Assembly (NCBI RefSeq): GCF_004799515.1
Contig: NZ_SSMX01000030.1
Span: 62,001-126,000, forward strand
Source: Phenylobacterium sp.
GTDB taxonomy: Bacteria > Pseudomonadota > Alphaproteobacteria > Caulobacterales > Caulobacteraceae
DNA: 64,000 nt
Direction: 5' to 3'
Shown: one piece after another, positions 33,079-41,463 of the stretch
How the letters are laid out: each line of letters starts with the position of its first letter
How positions within the stretch are numbered: the stretch's first letter is position 1
Program-made: the position numbers and the translations under genes
Notes under the pieces: generated by a model
Database searches by the model: none
What the model saw: the letters and a program-made list of their open reading frames with translations, nothing else
What the model was told of the DNA's origin: nothing

Positions 33079-34338
33079 CTATGCCGCAGCCTCGGCCACA
33101 TCTGACGGTTGTGGCGCCTCGATCTGGTTTTCCCACTTGGCGACCACCGCGGCGGCCACCGAGTTGCCCAGCACATTCGTCGCCGAGCGGCCCATGTCGA
33201 GCAGGTTGTCCACCGCCAGGATCAGCAGCAGGCCGGCTTCGGGCAGGTGGAAGTAGGTGAGGGTGGCGCTGATCACCACCAGCGAGGCCCGCGGCACGCC
33301 GGCGACGCCCTTGGAGGTCACCATCAGCAGCAGCAGCATGGTGATCTGCTGGCCCAGGCTCATCTGGATGCCGTAGGCCTGGGCGACGAACAGGGTCGCG
33401 AAGGTGCAGTACATCATGGTGCCGGTGAGGTTGAACGAATAGCCCAGCGGCAGGACGAAGCTCGCCACCCGCTTGGACACGCCCCACTGCTCCAGCGCCT
33501 GCAGGGTGCCCGGATAGGCGGCCTCCGAGGAGGCGGTGGAGAAGGCCAGGAGCACGGGGCCGCGCACGGCCTGGATCAGTTTCAGCGCGCGGCGGCCGAC
33601 CACCAGGACCACGGCGGCGATCAACAGCCCCCAGAGCAGGCCCAGCGACACATAGAAGCCGCCGACGAACTTGGCGTAGGTCGCCAGCACGCCGATGCCC
33701 TCGGTGGAGACCGTCGCCGCCAGCGCCGCGAAGATCGCCAGGGGCGCGGTCTTCATCACATAGCTGGTGACCTTCAGCATGATCGTCGCAACCTGCTCGA
33801 CCACGGCCACCACCGCCGGCGCCCGGTCCTCGAGGGCGGAGATCGCGGTGCCGAAGAACACCGAGAAGATGACGATCTGCAGGATCTCGTTGTTGGCCAT
33901 CGCCTCGGCGATGGACCTCGGGAAGATGTGGCTGACGAAGTCCTTGAGGTTGAAGGCCGCGGTGTCGACCGCCGCCTTCGCGCCTGGGACGCTGGGGACC
34001 GTCAGGTGCAGGCCGGCGCCCGGCTTCAGGATCGTGACCATGATCAGGCCGATGGTCAGCGAGACCAGCGAGGCGGCGATGAACCAGCCGAGGGTCTTGG
34101 CGCCTACGCGCCCGATGGTCGAGGCGTCCTCCATCTGGGCGATGCCCGACACCAGGGTGGCGAACACCAGGGGCGCGATGATCATCTTGATCAGCCGCAA
34201 AAAGACGTCGGTGATGATCGACAGGTTCTCGGCGACTGCCTTGGCGCCCGCGGGCGAGGCGTACTGGTTCACCGCCCAGCCGACGGCGACGCCCAGCACC
34301 ATGGCCACGACGATGAGGATCGAGAAAAGACGGTTCAT
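33079..34338 (-). CDS. Dicarboxylate/amino acid:cation symporter (DctA/GltP family)
   Basis: 419 residues with the DAACS family core: N-terminal TM helices, SFTSSE-like hairpin region present as LAFSTASSEAAYPGTL, the NxxGT motif in GYSFNLTGTMMYCTFA, and the re-entrant loop VTSKGVAGVPRASLVV with LAVDNLLDMGRSATNVLGN near the C-terminus. It imports C4-dicarboxylates or acidic amino acids with Na+ or H+. Substrate cannot be decided by eye. Monocistronic, divergent from amn. Confidence 0.93.
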   Translation of the reverse strand: MNRLFSILIVVAMVLGVAVGWAVNQYASPAGAKAVAENLSIITDVFLRLIKMIIAPLVFATLVSGIAQMEDASTIGRVGAKTLGWFIAASLVSLTIGLIMVTILKPGAGLHLTVPSVPGAKAAVDTAAFNLKDFVSHIFPRSIAEAMANNEILQIVIFSVFFGTAISALEDRAPAVVAVVEQVATIMLKVTSYVMKTAPLAIFAALAATVSTEGIGVLATYAKFVGGFYVSLGLLWGLLIAAVVLVVGRRALKLIQAVRGPVLLAFSTASSEAAYPGTLQALEQWGVSKRVASFVLPLGYSFNLTGTMMYCTFATLFVAQAYGIQMSLGQQITMLLLLMVTSKGVAGVPRASLVVISATLTYFHLPEAGLLLILAVDNLLDMGRSATNVLGNSVAAAVVAKWENQIEAPQPSDVAEAAA

Positions 34339-34432
34339 ATAGGCCCCGGCCCGGAAATGACGCGGCGCCTTTGTCGCCGGGAACCCGGGCGGCGTCTATC
34401 CCGCCAGCGCCGCGCCGGCGCGCGCGCCTCTT

Positions 34433-34505
34433 GTTCGTGTAGTTCGTGGGCAACCCCGTAGGCGGCGGCCCGTCCCGTCTCGGGGTCGTTCGTGTGGTTC
34501 GTGGA
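34433..34505. repeat. Short direct repeat between the symporter and amn
   Basis: GTTCGTGTAGTTCGTGGG (34433-34450) and GTTCGTGTGGTTCGTGGA (34488-34505), 16 of 18 identical, 55 bp apart in the 201-bp divergent intergenic region. The unit is itself an imperfect tandem of GTTCGTG. It may be a dispersed genomic repeat. Confidence 0.5.
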
Positions 34506-34539
34506 CCAAACCGGTTCGGCGGGGCTATAAGGCCGGCGC

Positions 34540-35994
34540 ATGACATCGAAGACTGACGCAGCCGGCATCGTGGACCGGCTGGAGGACGAATACCGCGAGA
34601 CCGTCGAGGCGTTGCGGGGGGCGCTGAAGGCCTTCCTGGCCGGCGGACCGCCGCCCGACCCCGCCCTGCGCGCCGCCGGCGCCTTCGCCTATCCGGAGTT
34701 GCGGCTGTTCTGGCCCGCCGGCGAGCCCTACCCGCGCATCGGCCGCGCCTACGCCCGCATCGGCGCGCCAGGCCACTATGCGATCACGGTGACCCGCCCG
34801 GCCCTGTTCCGCGACTACCTGGTCGAACAGCTCAGCCTCCTGATGCAGGACTTCAAGGTCGAGGTCGAGGTCGGCCGCTCGCGCCAGGAGATGCCGTTCC
34901 CCTATGTGCTGGACGGCCAGGCCGACGCGGCGCTCGCCGACATCGGCTCCGCCGAGATCGCCCGGCACTTCCCGACCACGGAGCTGGCCTTCATCGGCGA
35001 CGAGATCGCCGACGGGGCCTGGGCGCAGGACGGCGATGCGCCCAAGCCGCTGGCGCTGTTCGACGGTCTGCGGACCGATTTTTCCCTTGCGCGGCTGGCG
35101 CACTACACCGGCACGCCGGCAACCCACGTCCAGCCCTACATCCTCTTCACCAACTACATCCGCTACGTGGACGAGTTCGTCCGCTGGGGCTGCGAGCAGA
35201 TCCAGAACCCGGACAGTCCGTACACGGCGCTGTCGGCGGCGGGCAACGTGGTGGTCGACGCCGCGACCGAGGATCCGGAGGCCGTCGTCCAGGCCGCCGC
35301 CTGGCGCAAGCACCAGATGCCGGCCTATCACCTGATGACCAAGGACGGCGCGGGCGTCACCCTGGTCAACATCGGCGTCGGCCCTTCCAACGCCAAGACC
35401 ATCTGCGACCACCTGGCGGTCCTGCGGCCGCAGGCCTGGCTGATGATCGGCCATTGCGGCGGCCTGCGCGGCAGCCAGACCATCGGCGACTATGTGCTGG
35501 CGCACGCCTACCTGCGCGATGACCACGTGCTGGACGAGGCCCTGCCGACGGAGATCCCGATCCCACCGATCGCCGAGGTGCAGGTGGCCCTGCACCGCGC
35601 CGCCGAGATGGTCACCGGCGAGAGCGGCGAAGCGCTGAAGGCGCGCCTGCGCACCGGCACAGTGGTCACCACCGACGACCGGAACTGGGAGCTGCGCTAT
35701 TCCTCCAGCGCGCTTCGGTTCAACCAGAGCCGGGCGGTGGCCATCGACATGGAGAGCGCCACGATCGCCACCCAGGGCTACCGCTTCCGCGTGCCCTACG
35801 GGACCCTGCTCTGCGTGTCGGACAAGCCGCTGCACGGCGAGATCAAGCTGCCCGGCCAGGCCAACGCCTTCTACGACCGCGCCATCGGCCAGCACCTGCA
35901 GATCGGCCTCGTGACCATGGACCTGCTGCGCGAAGAGGGCCCACGCCTGCACTCGCGAAAGCTACGCAGCTTCGACGAGCCGCCCTTCCGCTAG
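34540..35994 (+). CDS. amn: AMP nucleosidase
   Basis: 484 residues; cleaves AMP to adenine and ribose-5-phosphate, adjusting adenylate pools. N-terminal Amn-specific domain (ARIGAPGHYAITVTRPALFRDYL) and C-terminal nucleoside-phosphorylase-like domain with VNIGVGPSNAKTICDHL, LMIGHCGGLRG, the substrate-binding region AIDMESATIATQGYRFRVPYGTLLCVSDKPLHGEIKL. Length matches the family. Monocistronic. Confidence 0.95.
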   Translation: MTSKTDAAGIVDRLEDEYRETVEALRGALKAFLAGGPPPDPALRAAGAFAYPELRLFWPAGEPYPRIGRAYARIGAPGHYAITVTRPALFRDYLVEQLSLLMQDFKVEVEVGRSRQEMPFPYVLDGQADAALADIGSAEIARHFPTTELAFIGDEIADGAWAQDGDAPKPLALFDGLRTDFSLARLAHYTGTPATHVQPYILFTNYIRYVDEFVRWGCEQIQNPDSPYTALSAAGNVVVDAATEDPEAVVQAAAWRKHQMPAYHLMTKDGAGVTLVNIGVGPSNAKTICDHLAVLRPQAWLMIGHCGGLRGSQTIGDYVLAHAYLRDDHVLDEALPTEIPIPPIAEVQVALHRAAEMVTGESGEALKARLRTGTVVTTDDRNWELRYSSSALRFNQSRAVAIDMESATIATQGYRFRVPYGTLLCVSDKPLHGEIKLPGQANAFYDRAIGQHLQIGLVTMDLLREEGPRLHSRKLRSFDEPPFR

Positions 35995-36058
35995 CGCCTC
36001 GCCGCCAACGATCGCAACCGTTACGGAGCCTTAATTTGACAGGCCCGGCAGAACCGCG

Positions 36059-36072
36059 ATTACGTGCGTAAT
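36059..36072. promoter_or_regulatory. Short palindrome before the second TonB receptor
   Basis: ATTACG-TG-CGTAAT, two perfect 6-bp arms, 65 bp before the receptor start. Candidate operator; regulator unknown. Confidence 0.35.
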
Positions 36073-36136
36073 TATCCCATGGTGAAGCCCTAGTTGCGCC
36101 ACCGCGGGCCGCAGGATGGTCTGCTTGGGGGCGCGT

Positions 36137-38440
36137 ATGGCGAAGTCTGGATTGTGGCTGGCGGGACTGGCGGTCCTGGGCGCGCCGTCGGCGGTCCTCG
36201 CGCAGAGCGAACAGCCGCCTCAGCCGCCCGCAGCCGTCGCGCCCGCCGCCGCCACGCCCGCCGCCGGTCCGCCGGCCACAAGCGCGCCGAATGCTCCGGC
36301 CACGCCCGCCAAGCCTGCGCCCGCCAAACCGGCGCCGAAGGAGAAGACCGTCGAGGAGGTCACCGTCACCGCCGCGGCGCCCGAGGAGCAGGTCTCCATC
36401 GACAAGAAGAGCTACACCCTGGGCAAGGACCTGATGGCCACCACCGGCTCGGTGGGTGACGCCCTGCGCAACCTGCCGGCGGTGGAGGTGGACCCGCAGG
36501 GCAACCTGTCCCTGCGCGGCGACCAGAACGTCACCATCCTGGTGGACGGCAAGCCCTCGCCGATGTTCGAGGGCGCCGGCCGCGCCGATGCCCTGCAGCA
36601 GCTGCCCGCCGACCAGATCGAACGCGTCGAGGTGATCACCAACCCCTCGGCGGCGCTGAACCCGGAGGGCACCGGCGGGGTGATCAACCTGATCACCAAG
36701 AAGAGCCGCGGCGGCGGGGTGACCGGCTCGGCCTATTTCACCGCCACCACCGCGGGGCTGAAGCGGGGCGGGGTCAATCTCGGCTACAACTCCTCCAAGC
36801 TCGCGGTCACCGCCTCGCTCTCCGGCAACTATCAGCGCAACAAGCAACATACCGACGACGCGCGGGGCGGCCTCGACGAGGCCAGCGGCGAGTTCCTGAA
36901 GAGCGACGACCAGGGCATCGGCCGCAACCTCACCCGCGGCCCCACGGCGCGCCTGTCGGTCACCTACACGCCGGAGGCCAAGGACCAGATCACCGGCGGG
37001 GTGACCTACAGCGAACTTCTGGTGCAGGGCCATCCCTTCGACCGCTTCACCGACTTCGATGTGGACGGCGCGCCGGACAGCATCCTCGACCGGCAGGGCG
37101 AGCGGCGCTTCCTGGAGACCGACAGCAGCCTCACCGCCGGCTGGACGCACACCTTCGGCGAGGGTCACGAGCTGTCGGTGAACGGGACCTACAACGAGAG
37201 CCTGGGGCGCGATCACCGGCTCTATACGTCGGACTCCATCCTGCCGGTGGAGACCATCCCGCTGGAGCTGCAGCGGAACGACAACAGCAACCACCACGAG
37301 GAAGTCATCACGTCCTACACCCAGAAGCTGGCGGGCGGGGCGCTGAAGGCCGGCTATGAGCTGCGGCGCGACGACAACGACAACAACTACCTCGACGAGA
37401 TGGGGCCGGCGCCTTCGGCCCTCGTGCCGCAGCCCGGCCTCGCCAACCACTACCTCTATGAGCAGCTGGTCAACTCGGTCTACGCCACCTACCAGCACAG
37501 CTTCGGCGCCCTGGACGTCCAAGGCGGCCTCCGGGGCGAGGACGTCAACTTCACACTGGACCAGCTCACCTCCGGCCAACGCAACGGCCAGCACTACGAG
37601 CGCGCCTATCCGAGCCTGCACCTGGCCTACAAGCTGGACGACGAGAAGAAGCTCACCGCCAGCTACAGCGTGCGCGTGCAACGCCCGCCCAGCTTCTTCC
37701 TCAACCCCCTGGTGCTGGTGGACGACCCCCAGGACGTGCAGGTCGGCAATCCGAACCTGAAGGTGAAGGAGGTGCAGATCTACGAGGTGGGCTACCAGCA
37801 GCACGTCCGGAACCAGGACCTGCAGGCCAACTTCTACTTCCGCAACGCCCACCATGATTTCGCCGACGTCGAGACCCAGATCGCCGGGGGTGTGTTCGAG
37901 ACCACCTTCGGGAACCTGGGGACCAGCACCGCCTATGGCGTGGACCTCTCCGCCAACGGCAAGATCACCTCGACCCTGAGCTACAGCGCCAGCCTCAGCC
38001 CCTACGTCAACCACATCGCCGTCGCCGGCCTCGGCGTCGTCACCGACAGCCGCTCCGTCGGCGGCGTGGGCGGCCGGGTGAACCTGAACTGGCAGGTGCG
38101 GCCCAACGACATGATCCAGTTCAACGCCATCCAGGTGGGCCGCCACATCGCCACCCAGGGCGAGTACGAGCCCAGCTTCACCCTCAACATGGGCTGGCGG
38201 CACAAGATCAACGACCGCCTGACCGCGACGTTGACGGGCCAGGACCTGCTCGCGTCGAACGATTTCCGGCAGAAGATCAACACGGTGGTCCTGACCCAGG
38301 ACCTGATCGTGCGCCCAGTGTTCCGCGCGGTGTTCTTCCGCCTCGACTACCGCTTCGGCGGCGGCTCGGCCAAGGCGGCCAAGGAGCCGGGGTTCGAGTA
38401 CGAGAACGGCGGGGCCGCCCCGGGACCGGGCGGCGGCTAG
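36137..38440 (+). CDS. TonB-dependent receptor with carboxypeptidase-like outer-membrane beta-barrel
   Basis: 767 residues: signal peptide (ending AVLAQ), a 50-residue Pro/Ala-rich spacer, a TonB-box-like EEVTVTA, plug domain (VTILVDGKPSP, RVEVITNPSAALNPEGTGGVINLITKK) and a barrel with aromatic-ending strands (FRLDYRFGG), then a Gly/Pro tail. The plug pattern NPSAxxxPEGTGGVINxI matches receptors of the outer-membrane beta-barrel/CarboxypepD-linked group rather than siderophore types. Substrate unknown. The start at 36137 begins the signal peptide; an ATG 7 codons upstream (36116) is possible. Confidence 0.9.
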   Translation: MAKSGLWLAGLAVLGAPSAVLAQSEQPPQPPAAVAPAAATPAAGPPATSAPNAPATPAKPAPAKPAPKEKTVEEVTVTAAAPEEQVSIDKKSYTLGKDLMATTGSVGDALRNLPAVEVDPQGNLSLRGDQNVTILVDGKPSPMFEGAGRADALQQLPADQIERVEVITNPSAALNPEGTGGVINLITKKSRGGGVTGSAYFTATTAGLKRGGVNLGYNSSKLAVTASLSGNYQRNKQHTDDARGGLDEASGEFLKSDDQGIGRNLTRGPTARLSVTYTPEAKDQITGGVTYSELLVQGHPFDRFTDFDVDGAPDSILDRQGERRFLETDSSLTAGWTHTFGEGHELSVNGTYNESLGRDHRLYTSDSILPVETIPLELQRNDNSNHHEEVITSYTQKLAGGALKAGYELRRDDNDNNYLDEMGPAPSALVPQPGLANHYLYEQLVNSVYATYQHSFGALDVQGGLRGEDVNFTLDQLTSGQRNGQHYERAYPSLHLAYKLDDEKKLTASYSVRVQRPPSFFLNPLVLVDDPQDVQVGNPNLKVKEVQIYEVGYQQHVRNQDLQANFYFRNAHHDFADVETQIAGGVFETTFGNLGTSTAYGVDLSANGKITSTLSYSASLSPYVNHIAVAGLGVVTDSRSVGGVGGRVNLNWQVRPNDMIQFNAIQVGRHIATQGEYEPSFTLNMGWRHKINDRLTATLTGQDLLASNDFRQKINTVVLTQDLIVRPVFRAVFFRLDYRFGGGSAKAAKEPGFEYENGGAAPGPGGG

Positions 38441-38493
38441 CGGCCGCGCCCGCCGCGCTCGATCCGGCCGGCGATTCCGGCTAGGGGGAGGCC

Positions 38494-39270
38494 ATGACCC
38501 GGCATATCGACTTCGACGGCATCGAGAACTTCCGCGACTTCGGCGGCTACGAGACCGTGCACGGACGGCCGCTTCGGCAAGGCCTGCTCTACCGGTCCGC
38601 CAACCACGCCTACGCCTCCGAGGCCGATCTGGCGCGGATGCGCGAGATGGGCCTGGCCACCATCGTCGACTTGCGCCGCAGCGAGGAGCGGACCCGCGAG
38701 CCCGGCAAGCGCTGGGCCGGCTTCGACGCGGAGGTGATCGAGAACGACATCGTCTCCGACCACGCCGACTGGGCGACGGTGATGCAGGGGCTGAGCGAGA
38801 TCACGCCGCAGTGGTTCTACGAGGACTGCATCGGCTACTACCGCCGCGCACCCTATGAGCCGCGGCACATCGATCTCTACAGCCGCTATTTCCGCCGACT
38901 GGCCGAGAGCGACGGGCCGATCGTCGTGCACTGCGCGGCGGGCAAGGACCGCACGGGGCTGATCTGCGCGCTCACCCACCATGTGGCCGGCGTCAGCCAT
39001 GACGACATGATGGCCGACTACCTGCTCACCAATGACGAGGCGCGCCTGGCGCGGAAGATGGATTTCCTCGGCCCCTGGCTGGAGAAGCAGGTGGGGCTCA
39101 GCGCCCCGCGCGAAGCCCTGCGCATCGCCGTCTCGGTGAACGCCGACTACCTCGAGACGGCCTTCGCCACGATCGCCGAGCGCGATGGGAGCCTGGACGC
39201 CTACCTCGAGGGCGTTCTGGGCGTGGACGCGGCCCTGCGCGAGCGGCTACACGCCCGTCTGCTGGCCTGA
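38494..39270 (+). CDS. Tyrosine-protein phosphatase (Y_phosphatase3 type)
   Basis: 258 residues. The catalytic P-loop HCAAGKDRTGL (C-x5-R) is present at about residue 149-159, preceded by the FRDFGGYET and RQGLLYRSANH signatures near the N-terminus and the general-acid region. Such enzymes dephosphorylate phosphotyrosine or phosphoinositide substrates. No signal peptide, so cytoplasmic. Followed 28 bp later by the aminotransferase gene in the same direction. Confidence 0.9.
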   Translation: MTRHIDFDGIENFRDFGGYETVHGRPLRQGLLYRSANHAYASEADLARMREMGLATIVDLRRSEERTREPGKRWAGFDAEVIENDIVSDHADWATVMQGLSEITPQWFYEDCIGYYRRAPYEPRHIDLYSRYFRRLAESDGPIVVHCAAGKDRTGLICALTHHVAGVSHDDMMADYLLTNDEARLARKMDFLGPWLEKQVGLSAPREALRIAVSVNADYLETAFATIAERDGSLDAYLEGVLGVDAALRERLHARLLA

Positions 39271-39298
39271 TCCCAAGGCCGAATTTCCGAGAACCGCC

Positions 39299-40492
39299 AT
39301 GCAGAGCTTCCAGCCGCCCCGGCGCATCCTGATGGGGCCCGGCCCGTCCGACGTCAGCCCCCGCGTCCTGGCCGCGCTCGCCCGGCCGACCATCGGCCAC
39401 CTGGACCCGGCGTTCCAGGCGCTGATGGAGGAGATCAAGGCCGCTCTGCAGCGGCTGTTCAACGCCCCCGACCACGCCTGCGTCCCGCTGCCCGCGCCGG
39501 GGACCGCCGGCATGGAGGCGGCCATGATGAACCTGCTGGAGCCCGGCGACCGGGCGGTGATCGCCGTCAACGGGGCCTTCGGCGGGCGGATGGCCGACAT
39601 GGCCGGCCGCGCCGGCGCCGCCGTCGTCACCGTCGACCACGATTGGGGCCAGCCGGTGGATCCGGCCCGCGTGGAAACCGCGCTTGCCGAGGCCCCGGCC
39701 AAGGTGCTGGCCTTCGTCCACGCCGAGACCTCGACCGGCGCGCGCAGCGACGCGGCCACCCTCTGCGGCCTGGCGCGGAAGCACGGGGCGCTGTCGGTGG
39801 TGGATTGCGTCACCTCGCTGGGCGGCATCCCGGTGGACGTGGCCGGCTGGGACGCCGACGTGGTCTATTCCGGGACCCAGAAGTGCCTCTCGGCTCCGCC
39901 GGGGCTTTCGCCCATCGCCCTGTCGAAGCGGGCGCAGGCGGCCATCTCCGGGCGCAAGGAGAAGGTCCGCAACTGGCTCCTCGATTTCAACCTGCTCATG
40001 TCCTACTGGGGCGGCCCCGATGGAAGCGGGGGCGGCGGCCGGACCTATCACCACACCGCCCCGATCAACGCCCTCTACGGCCTGCACGAGGCCCTGATGG
40101 CGATCTTCGAGGAGGGCCAGCAGGCGGCCATCGTCCGCCACGCCCGGGTCCACGAGGCGCTGGTGTCCGGCGTCGAGGCCATGGGGCTTTCGATGCTGGT
40201 CGCCGAGCCGCACCGCCTGCCGCAACTCAACACCGTGCGCGTGCCGGAGGGCGTCGACGAGGCGGCTGTGCGCGCCCACGTCCTGGCCCACTGGGACCTG
40301 GAGATCGGCGCGGGCCTGGGGCCGCTGAAGGGCCAGGTCTGGCGCATCGGCCTGATGGGCGCCTCGGCCACCCCTTGGCACGTGCGCCTGTGCCTGACGG
40401 CGCTCGGCGAAGCCCTGGCGGCGCAGGGCGTGTCGGCGGACGCCCAGGCCGCCCTGGCGGCGGCGGACGCGAAGCTCGCCGAATTGAAGTAA
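39299..40492 (+). CDS. Class V aminotransferase, alanine/serine-glyoxylate aminotransferase type
   Basis: 397 residues, PLP fold type I. Signatures: MGPGPSDVSPRVL at the N-terminus, a PLP-phosphate region LPAPGTAGMEAAMMNLL, the Asp/cofactor region SVVDCVTSLGG, and the Schiff-base lysine K195 in YSGTQKCLSAPPGL. The C-terminal WRIGLMG is typical of the AGT group, which transfers amino groups from alanine or serine to glyoxylate. The precise donor is unknown. Start at 39299 follows the phosphatase by 28 bp. Confidence 0.9.
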   Translation: MQSFQPPRRILMGPGPSDVSPRVLAALARPTIGHLDPAFQALMEEIKAALQRLFNAPDHACVPLPAPGTAGMEAAMMNLLEPGDRAVIAVNGAFGGRMADMAGRAGAAVVTVDHDWGQPVDPARVETALAEAPAKVLAFVHAETSTGARSDAATLCGLARKHGALSVVDCVTSLGGIPVDVAGWDADVVYSGTQKCLSAPPGLSPIALSKRAQAAISGRKEKVRNWLLDFNLLMSYWGGPDGSGGGGRTYHHTAPINALYGLHEALMAIFEEGQQAAIVRHARVHEALVSGVEAMGLSMLVAEPHRLPQLNTVRVPEGVDEAAVRAHVLAHWDLEIGAGLGPLKGQVWRIGLMGASATPWHVRLCLTALGEALAAQGVSADAQAALAAADAKLAELK

Positions 40493-40531
40493 CGGCAGCC
40501 TTTTCCGGTCTGGAATACGCTTTTCAAGCGA

Positions 40532-40553
40532 ACCTAGGACTTTAGTCCTAGGT
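40532..40553. promoter_or_regulatory. Perfect inverted repeat before the PEP-CTERM gene
   Basis: Arms ACCTAGGAC (40532-40540) and GTCCTAGGT (40545-40553) around TTTA. The core GGACTTTAGTCC has the form of operators of NarL/LuxR-family response regulators (compare the DosR core GGACTWWAGTCC). It lies 70 bp before the ATG, a position suited to regulation. Confidence 0.6.
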
Positions 40554-40622
40554 CCTTGGTCCAATATACGGCGCGCACCGACGCCTCTATCCTTGCCACT
40601 GTCAATCAACGGGGGCTTGGGA

Positions 40623-41396
40623 ATGAGTTCTGATATCCGCCGCGCGGCGCTCGCCGCGATCGCAGGCCTGAGCGCCATCGCCGGTTTCGCCGCCGCCTCG
40701 CCGGCCGACGCCGCCATCGTGATGACCGTCAGCGGCGTCCTGGAACCCGACGCGTTCGACGGCCTGGGCCTGACCGGCCCGGCGGGCGGCTCGCTGGTGG
40801 GCGACCCGTTCAGTCTCCAGGTCATGTTCCGCACGCCCAACTACAACAGCCCGACGGTGGAAGATGGCTTCCTCGCCCAGGGCGGCGCGGACCTGCGGAT
40901 CTACGCCTTCAGCGCGACGCTGAACGGCGTGGCCACCTCCTGCATGACGATCAGCGTGAACAACTGCCAGCCCTTCAATCTGGGCGGTGACATCGTCCTG
41001 ATGGGCACTGAGTTCGGCGGCGCCAGCGCCGGGACCCTGCGGCTCGACGCGTCGTCGGTCACCAGCGCGGGCAGCTACGACATCGACCTGAACTTCGAGC
41101 TCCTGACCGCCGCGGCCAACTTCTTCGATCTGGACGACTACAACGGCCTCACCATCCCGGTCGGCGGCGGCAACTTCTTCGGCGGCGAGATCGAGATCCT
41201 CAATGTGGCGAGCGACCGGGAGACCCTGGCCACGCTGGGCGGGGAGCAGGTCACCTTCGAGAGCGTGGCCAATCCCATTCCCGAACCGGCGACCTGGGCC
41301 TTGCTGATCACGGGCTTCGGCCTGACCGGCGCGGCCTTGCGGCGTCGGCGCTCCGCGGCCCGGCGTCCAGTTGGCCTGGCGTTGGGGTTTGCCTAG
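40623..41396 (+). CDS. PEPxxWA-CTERM sorting-domain protein
   Basis: 257 residues: signal peptide (AALAAIAGLSAIAGFAAASPADA), a beta-rich Gly/Asp/Asn-rich extracellular region, and a C-terminal PEP-CTERM tripartite signal: PIPEPATWALL, hydrophobic ITGFGLTGAALR and RRRR. Such proteins are exported, recognised by an exosortase and placed on the cell surface or matrix. Extra residues after the arginine cluster (SAARRPVGLALGFA) are slightly unusual. The ATG at 40623 is 30 bases inside an upstream TTG. Preceded by a perfect palindrome at 40532. Confidence 0.88.
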   Translation: MSSDIRRAALAAIAGLSAIAGFAAASPADAAIVMTVSGVLEPDAFDGLGLTGPAGGSLVGDPFSLQVMFRTPNYNSPTVEDGFLAQGGADLRIYAFSATLNGVATSCMTISVNNCQPFNLGGDIVLMGTEFGGASAGTLRLDASSVTSAGSYDIDLNFELLTAAANFFDLDDYNGLTIPVGGGNFFGGEIEILNVASDRETLATLGGEQVTFESVANPIPEPATWALLITGFGLTGAALRRRRSAARRPVGLALGFA

Positions 41397-41463
41397 CTTC
41401 AGGCGCAAATCCCCGGCAACCTCCCCCGTAGACCGCAAAAAGCGCGGCGTCGGAGGTGAGGCC

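Noticed and set aside
34433..34505. LexA box in the GTTCGTG repeats
   Set aside because: The GTTC units are spaced by five bases, not seven, so they do not fit the alphaproteobacterial LexA rule.
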